From: Alnus glutinosa
Taxonomy: Eukaryota > Streptophyta > Magnoliopsida > Fagales > Betulaceae
Assembly: GCF_958979055.1 (NCBI RefSeq)
Contig: NC_084886.1
Coordinates: 44,380,654-44,444,653 of the forward strand
Length of the DNA stretch: 64,000 bases
Direction: 5' to 3'
The notes under the pieces are model-generated. The model ran no database searches. It was given only the letters and a program-made list of their open reading frames with translations, and had not been told where the DNA came from. A program made the position numbers and the translations under genes. Of this stretch, positions 57,501 to 64,000 are shown piece by piece; positions within the stretch are counted from its first letter, which is position 1; every line of letters starts with the position of its first letter.

Positions 57501-60274
57501 CCTGGATAACAAAGCTTCAACGGACTATCCCCGCACCATATGTCAAGCCAAAACCGGATATTATACCCATTCCCCACCTCTCAGTAGCCCTTTTATAGGC
57601 ACAGTTTTGCATATATTCTTTTTAGTTGTAATTAAGATTGTTGCTGTGTAATGGTTGCCTGTTTTCTCTGTTTCATGTCATTAATTTTTTATTTAGCTTA
57701 TATTCATTGGGAGTTCTTTTGTTATATATTACTATGGTCTCTAATCTGAGGTGAGAAAGAATACCAGGTTCGCAACAAGTACTCTGGAAAAGTGTACGTG
57801 GTTGCTGAATCTCGTTTGTCAGCTCTTCCTAATGAGAAACCGAAACCAAATATGACAAATGGATCTGTTGATGACTCAAAACAATCAAAGCCAAAGACCA
57901 AGGGATCCTCAAGTGGTAAAACTGGAGATGTGGTGGATTCTTATGAACTATTGGAGAAAGTCTCAGGGGCTTCTCTGGTGGGAATGAAGTGAGCACTACT
58001 GTTACTTTCTATTATTCATAGTTACTATTAGTTTCCAGATGATTACTGCTGTTTTTGGGAATTATTTTTCAGTAAAATATGATTTCATCGAGGGCTTTTG
58101 AAGGGGTACTGAATCTTTAAGAATGTGTACTGCAGATATGAACCATTGTTTGATTATTTTATGGAGTTCTCTGACTCTGCATTTAGAGTTATTGCCGACA
58201 ACTACGTTACCGATGACAGTGGTACTGGAATAGTGCATTGTGCACCCGCATTTGGTGAAGATGATTATCGTGTTTGCAGTGAAAATCAAGTGATAAACAA
58301 GGTTTTTCTTTTTGATGCACTTAATGCAGCAAACTTTGTGTTTTTAATCTTGTGATTTAGTACAGTCGGATGAGCTTGTTTCTGTTCCATGTAGTCCTGA
58401 CTTTGACATTGTAGAAAATAAGGCCTTAAAGTTTGGTGTTATCGCATTTCTGGTTCAATCTCTCTGTTGAAAATATATTGTTCTTTTGCTGTATTTGCTG
58501 TACTTTTGGTGGTTGTGATTATGTATATCTAATTTGTGCTTGCATATTATTTTGTTAAACATCTTCCTTTTGCATTCTATTCTTCTGTATTTCCTATTCA
58601 TGCACTTGTTCTCTAGATGTGTTCTTAAAACTTATTGGCTATTTTTGTTAATGCGTTTTAGAGGACATTTTTTGTTTTTAGTTTGAAAAAATTTTCTGAT
58701 GTGACATAAAGGAGAAAACTATTTTTGTGTTTTTAGGAGTGTTTTTATTTCTCCAATTAATGTTTTTGTTTTGAGAAGAGAAAAACAAAGGACAAAAGAT
58801 AGAAGTTTTAACAAACAGATCCATCGGATTTGTTCCCTATCCTTTACCTTCTTGCCTCCTTCACTTCAGATTTGGTTAGCTATGGGTGGACTTAAATAGA
58901 TCGTGGTTGTGTTTTTTATCTTTTTTTTTTTGCTTAAATCATCACATTGAGGAAGCAATATATTATGAGGGAGGAGAAATGGTAGTTGGAGAGATCTCTC
59001 CTGTGTAGGTGTGTATTGTGCAAGAGATTGTGTGAGAGAGAGAGAGAGAGGGAGAGAGAGAGAGAGAGAGTTTAACCTTGACCTTTGATAACTAAAGCCT
59101 TTTAAAAAAATTCTATGATGGTGATTTATAACAATACTCAACAGTGAGGGGATTCTGTCTAACCTTGGCCTTTGTATAATCAAAGCCTTTTGAAAAAAAT
59201 AAACATGGAAACTACGCTGATGGTATTAACCAATGCTCAGTTGCTACTTAGTTAATCAGTTGTCTGGCCATATTTTTGGTTTGTTTTTCTCTGCTGGCCA
59301 CTTTTTTGGCTGATTTCTTTTTATATAGGTCATTAACTAGAATGGATCGCAAGTCAAGAGCATCTGTGTTATTTGCATCAGCATAGATTTGCTGCAAATC
59401 CTAAGCTTTACATGATGGAGTCTTCTGTTGACCAGGCCTTATGTTTATTAATGTTCAGTTTGTGAAATGTGGCCACTTCCCCCATTTTGTTATAACTGAG
59501 ATTCTGGTGCTCTATGATTTGCATTGTTTCATACAATTGTTTTTGGAAGTTTTTATTGACATTTATGTCCATGGAGAATTTGGCGCACACATGTACATGT
59601 ATATATTTTCCTACCTAGCCTCCAGTTGCTTAAGGTTTTCCTTTGTTTGTTGTCTTGTAGGGAGAAAACTTGATTGTAGCAGTTGATGATGATGGCTGCT
59701 TTACCTCAAAAATTACCGACTTCAGTGGGCAGTATGTCAAGGATGCAGATAAGAACATTATTGAAGCGATTAAGGTATGGTTTATATAAACTTTATTATG
59801 AGATTGCTTATACACTGACAATGATCATATGAGTGTGGGTAATCGATCTGAAACTTAGTTAGTGGTTGTTTCGTTATAATATTTAATAAATGTCTTGCAG
59901 CTGTACCAATTGGTTTATTTGTATCATATCCTGAATCCTATATTTGTCATCAAAGAATCAAGTATCATCATCTATTCCTGTATCATTGTTAATAATGTTT
60001 AAAAGAGAAGTTTGAAATAAAAAGTTGTGTGGGATGTAAAATTTTATGCTCACTGTTTCATTTTTACATGCTTCCCCCCCCCCCCCCCCCCACACACACA
60101 CACAGAGATATATATATATAGATATATTTGTTCTTTTTCTCTTTTTGTTCTGTTGTGATTCCTTTTGTTTGCTCAGGCAAAAGGCCGCCTTGTTAAGACT
60201 GGAACCTTTACGCATTCTTATCCCTTTTGCCCGAGATCCAAAACTCCTCTGATTTATCGAGCTGTTCCAAGCTG
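54592..60274 (+). CDS. Isoleucyl-tRNA synthetase, cytosolic, N-terminal part
   Basis: Class I aminoacyl-tRNA synthetase that charges tRNA-Ile in the cytosol. Eight exons are present: 54592-54971, 55071-55224, 55672-55737, 56006-56149, 57768-57988, 58136-58301, 59661-59774 and 60177-60274. All phases agree; they give 447 codons plus 2 nt, about 38% of the usual 1,180-1,200 aa. The class I HIGH box is HYGH at residues 56-59 ([15 protein letters not shown]). The editing domain is visible as [20 protein letters not shown] and [17 protein letters not shown] plant-type Lys/Ser-rich insert lies in exon 5. The last visible exon ends AVPSW inside a split Trp codon with donor GTAAGT; the continuation and the KMSKS loop are beyond 64000, so the gene is 3'-partial. 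Introns 4 and 8 have collected LINEs. The sequence resembles eukaryotic, not organellar, IleRS. Confidence 0.95.
56607..57596 (-). mobile_element. 5'-truncated LINE in IleRS intron 4
   Basis: On the - strand it encodes broken pieces of LINE ORF2 C terminus: [20 protein letters not shown], then [20 protein letters not shown] and the zinc-binding [18 protein letters not shown]. Frames shift between the pieces, so it is dead. The 3' end is marked by the poly-T on + (56617-56639). CAATAGC on the left and CAGTAGC on the right may be the target duplication. Confidence 0.85.
58302..59660 (+). other. IleRS intron 6
   Basis: 1.36 kb, T-rich, with a (GA)n run at 59034-59070 and a degenerate short direct repeat (TAACCTTG..CTTTG) at 59072 and 59160. 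No gene or clear transposon. Confidence 0.8.
60070..60125. repeat. Compound simple repeat in IleRS intron 7
   Basis: Poly-C of about 18 bases, then (CA)n, then (TA)n, about 50 bp before exon 8. Confidence 0.9.
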
Positions 60275-61942
60275 GTAAGTGCATATTTACCAAGCCTTCT
60301 CTTTTACCTTATCTCCAGTTATATTAAAGCTATGGCCCAATTTTCATTAAACTGAAATGTTTGATTCATCAAAATAGTTTTGTTTTAGTCTTATATGTTG
60401 TCAATTTTATTTCTTGTCCCCATTTGCAGTGGGATCAGGGTACTCAAATCTAAAAGAAACTTTGGATGTTAGGATGTTATTACCTGTACTCATTGGCCAC
60501 TATAGACTGCAGTATAGGTTTTTGGATGCTTCGGCTATAAATTCAGTCTTTCTGCTGACAATTTATGAGGCCAAACTTTGGGGATATGTCGGTTTTTTGT
60601 TTTTAAACGATATCCAAATTTATTGAGCCAAAAAGCTGCTACATCTCATAGGCCTGCAATGTTCTTTCTCACCTGCATGCTGGTGCTCATTCCTTCTACA
60701 TGTGTCTGCGGACACCACCAAACTGTCCCATGCTTTGTTGGTGCTACTTTCTCTTTTTGGCTCATAGAACTTGTACCAAGTGAAAACGATATAACAAAAT
60801 GTATGAAACACAAAAATGTTGGATGGGACATTTATATGCATTTTCTTATAAGTGTTCAAACTGATTGTAAACCAAGCATAATTCAAGTCAATGAAAACAA
60901 AATGTTTGACTAAATAAATAAACAAGTCACAACATTCTCTAATTTATCTTAAACTTTTACTTGTAATTGGTTATTAAACTTGGTTTCACGGTAGGCGGTG
61001 TTTAATCCCCTCATTAAATACATAATAATCCATGTGGATGCTTGCACTAGGAGTGGGCATTGATCTGTGTGGTGCTTGCACTACAAGGGTTGAAAGCTGA
61101 AAAAATGATCTTTGACACTGCTTTCGCCATCCGGCATTTCTGAGCCAAGCTAAGCTGAACAAGTTGGCTTGGAAGCTCAGAAGTGGTTTGGGATTTTATG
61201 TTTTTAACATAGATCAAGAAACCAGTTATGTTCGTCTTTCTTTGTCTTTGACAAAGAATTTTGGGAAAATCTTGGTTGAGGAACAAACCCTAGAGATGAA
61301 AGATGTCGGAGTTGGGGGAGAGAAGAGTCGAAAGAGTGGCAAAGATCGGATGAGGGAGTCGAAACAGTGCAAAGATGGAGGGTTTCAGGGAAAATGAATA
61401 TGTTGTTGACACAAAATGACATCCGACATCCGGCCTGACTTTTTTTGGAAGTTAGAAAAACATGCCGAAATCCAACCCGCCCCTATTCGAAAGTTGGCTC
61501 GAGCAAGTCAGAACTAGGTTGGGGTGGGTTGGATGTTGGGTTTTCAGGCTTTTGAACAACCCTAGCCTGCACATGCTCATATCCATGGCACTTTCACGAG
61601 GATGCCGTATAAAAGGGATTGTTGGAGTGATCAAATAAGTTATATCGTCTATCTCAAATTAAGATCTTAGAGAATTAAATGAGCACCTTTCTCCATTATT
61701 TTTGTCAATTTCTCAATTGAAGTGATTGTTTTAAGAACTTAGGGTAGACAAAGGTAAATAACATGGTTAGGTCGAGTGGTAAAGTCTAATTGCTGAATAT
61801 GTTTCAAAAGTTAGTGTAGATAGATGGAGCATGGCTAGTCTTAGTGACTTGGAGAACCTGGTCTGGCCATGATCTTGATGTTATACCTTGGTAGGACCCA
61901 ACTTACTTAAGATAAATGAGGTGTTATGGAATATGTTTGCAA

Positions 61943-63071
61943 GTTGGGATGGGTAAATGGTTATGGAGATATGCTATGGAGAGAAATGCTTTTTGGAGAA
62001 AGGTGGTGGATGTCAAATATGGTAGTTTGAGGGGTGGTTGGTGTTCTAAGGAGGTGGGGGGTTCTTATGGGTTTGGCGTGTGGAAAAGTATTAGGAGGGG
62101 ATGGGATACTTTTGCTGCGCATGTGAGATATGAGATCGGGAATGGTTCGAAAGTTCTGTTTTGGCATGATGTTTGGTGTGGGGAAACTCCCTTGAAGATC
62201 CTCTTTCCAGATTTGTTCCTGATTGCCCGAAATAAGGATGCTTGGGTGGAGGATATCATGCAGAGACAAAATGACACCATCTTATGGAATATGGTCTTTT
62301 CTCGTTCAGTTCATGATTGGGAGGTCGAAGTGGTTAGTAGGTTCTTTGGGATGTTGTATTCCCTCAAAGTTAGCAGCGAGGGCGAGGATAAGTTGTGTTG
62401 GGTGCCAGCGAGAAAGAAATCTTTTGAGGTTAAGTCATTCTATAAGTTGTTGTCTAGTCCTACTCAGTCTTCTTTTCCGTGGAAAAGTATTTGGAAAGTT
62501 AATGTTCCCTCGAGAGTGGCTTTCTTTGTTTGGACGGCTACTTTAGGGAAATCTTTAACTTTGGATAACCTTCGTAAGAGAAACATTATTGTCATGGATT
62601 GGTGTTCTATGTGTAAGACAACTGGAGAATCTATTGATCATTTGTTTCTGCATTGTATGGTGGCTACAGATTTGTGGAGGGCTCTGCTGCAATTGTTTGG
62701 GGTGGAGTGGGTTATGCCGGGGTCGGTGATAGACATGTTGGGGAGTTGGAGGGGCCAGAAGGGTAATCGGACTGCGATTCAAATTTGGCGCATGGCTCCG
62801 TTGTGTTTGATGTGGTGCGTTTGGAGGGAACGGAATGCTCGCTGTTTTGAAAATTGTGAGACTTCTTTGGTGAATCTGAAGAGAAAGATGCTTCAAATGC
62901 TGTTTTTGTGGAAAGATAGATTTAAGTTATTGTATGATTGTTCCTATTTAGATTTCTTAGATAGATGTTCTCTATGTTCTTTTCATTAGGGGTTCCGTGT
63001 ATACTTCCTGTGTACTTTGGGTGGCGCCCCTTTGCGCCTTTTTTATATATTTTACTTATCAAAAAAAAAAA
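61943..63071 (+). mobile_element. 5'-truncated L1-type LINE with target duplication
   Basis: A single uninterrupted frame to 62989 (about 349 aa within the element) encodes the end of ORF2: [60 protein letters not shown], and the zf-RVT zinc finger CSMCKTTGESIDHLFLHC, ending with MWCVWRERNARCFENC. A 3' UTR with GTGGCGCCCC and GCGCC and a poly-A tail follow. ATGTTTGCAA flanks both ends (61933-61942 and 63072-63081), a 10-bp target duplication. The reverse transcriptase itself is missing, so it cannot move by itself. The intact frame and flanks suggest a young insertion. Confidence 0.92.
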
Positions 63072-63121
63072 ATGTTTGCAAATGTTGCGTGGCATGAAAG
63101 TTTGCACCTTAAAAAATGAGA

Positions 63122-64000
63122 TTTTTTTTTTTTTTTGAAGTTATCCAATGTCATAAAGAAGCGTAAAGGGTCACAACCCAAGTACATGAGAGCTATATAC
63201 GAGAAACACCCGATTAAGAAAAATAAGAGCACATAACAAGAAATTCCAAGAACTTAGGGAAGTGATAACAATTGTAAGCAACCATCCAAACATAAAGAGA
63301 TTTGAACATAATGGCTTTCAAGTCTATCATCGTCCTCACAATCTTTGAAGTTTCGAGCATTGCGTTCTCTCTGAATATGCCACATTAAGCACAAAGGAAT
63401 CATCTTCCAAAACTTGTATATTGCAGCGGCTTCAAAAACTGACCTCTCCAAAAAGACAGAAGATCGATTCCCACAAATCTCTGGCTACTTCGTACTGGAG
63501 CGAAAGATGATTAGTGGTCTCCTTGCTCTTTTTACACATATAATACTAATCCACCACTGTGATGTGCCTCTTTCTCAAGTTAATCATAGTTAGAATCTTC
63601 CCTAAAGTTGTCGACCATACAAAGAATACCACTCTCGAGGGAGCCTTATTTCTCCAAATACTCTTCCAAGGAAAGGGAGAGTCCATGAGGGGAATTAGCG
63701 CATTATAATAAGATTTGACCTCAAAAACTTGTCTTTTATACTCTCCACCTCGTCGTCTTAACCTAAGAGAATACAAAAGATTAAAAAACGAGGTAATTGA
63801 TTCCACCTCCCAATTATGCACTACTCTGATAAAGGTGATGTTCCATTGAACGGTGTCGTCATAAGAACTACAAAAGATCTGGCACCAAAGCCTCCTTAAA
63901 GCGAGATATACTAAACATCTCTAAGAAGGCAACCTTTAAGTTTGATTCCCACACCAAAGATCAGGCCAAAATTTGATATTTCATCCATGACCCGCCTCAA
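63122..64000 (-). mobile_element. LINE fragment, opposite orientation, continues past window
   Basis: - strand pieces include HNWEVESITSFFNLLYSLRL, SPFPWKSIWRNKAPSRVVFF and LCLMWHIQRERNARNFKDCE, homologous to the LINE at 61943. Stops and frame changes show decay. The 3' poly-A appears as poly-T at 63122-63136. It faces the neighbour tail to tail across about 50 bp. Confidence 0.85.

Larger units (their letters stand above)
60275..64000 (+). other. IleRS intron 8, open at window end
   Basis: At least 3.7 kb without the next expected exon. It contains plain AT-rich sequence (60275-61000), a stretch at about 61040-61580 with GGGTTGG/CCAACCC words (perhaps a decayed element), and two LINE pieces (61943-63071 on +, 63122 onward on -). 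Confidence 0.75.

Noticed and set aside
60414..60450. Acceptor-like TTTGCAG as start of the next IleRS exon
   Set aside because: In the required phase the translation does not match the conserved IleRS sequence after AVPSW, and a stop follows soon.
61164..61397. 77-codon frame in IleRS intron 8
   Set aside because: No similarity to the expected next IleRS exon or to any family that I recognise; it lies in a stretch with repeat-like words.
61916..62989. Long 357-codon ORF as a host gene
   Set aside because: It is the C-terminal part of a LINE ORF2 with poly-A and target duplication; the ATG at 61916 is host intron sequence before the insertion.

Overview
This window is nuclear DNA from a flowering plant. 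The genes have GT-AG introns and plant-specific families (CHX antiporter, PPR protein, DUF1685, plant GPX, a nuclear gene for plastid ribosomal protein L18). The gaps between genes are AT-rich and full of MITEs, SINEs, TRIMs and L1-type LINE fragments. Protein matches and repeat style suggest a woody rosid, perhaps Fagales. The order is a guess that the sequence does not prove.

Seven protein-coding genes were found, all on the + strand. (1) 179-1252: 3' exons of plastid ribosomal protein L18. (2) 1945-5154: CHX18-type cation/H+ antiporter, 3 exons, 816 aa. (3) 8863-16465: tonoplast myo-inositol/H+ symporter INT1, 6 exons, 497 aa. (4) 29486-30774: DUF1685 protein, 2 exons, 184 aa. (5) 38962-40662: P-class PPR protein, one exon, 566 aa. 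(6) 45255-50528: secretory-pathway thiol peroxidase GPX3, 6 exons, 200 aa. (7) 54592 onward: cytosolic isoleucyl-tRNA synthetase; eight exons (447 codons plus 2 nt) are present and the rest lies beyond the window. INT1, DUF1685 and GPX3 keep the order of the Arabidopsis block At2g43330-At2g43340-At2g43350 (from memory), which supports naming the peroxidase GPX3 rather than GPX8. The genes do not form one pathway.

The space between and inside the genes is a good record of small transposons. There are three tRNA-derived SINEs with target-site duplications, two TRIM retrotransposons with primer-binding sites (one inside a Tourist-like MITE inside INT1 intron 3) plus a decayed relative, at least nine long-TIR or MITE-like elements, and five LINE 3' ends. 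Three of the LINE pieces are in IleRS introns, two of them facing tail to tail. The 13 kb between INT1 and DUF1685, the 8 kb between DUF1685 and PPR, and the other gaps hold no further gene that I can support.

No CRISPR array, operon or bacterial-type system is present. Nothing here is a clear new molecular system. The items most worth a second look are the nested TRIM-in-MITE, the shared GC-rich GGTGGCC inverted motif in otherwise unrelated elements, the perfect hairpins at 33844 and 44343, the conserved LINE 3' ends, and the Cys-rich upstream ORF before GPX3.
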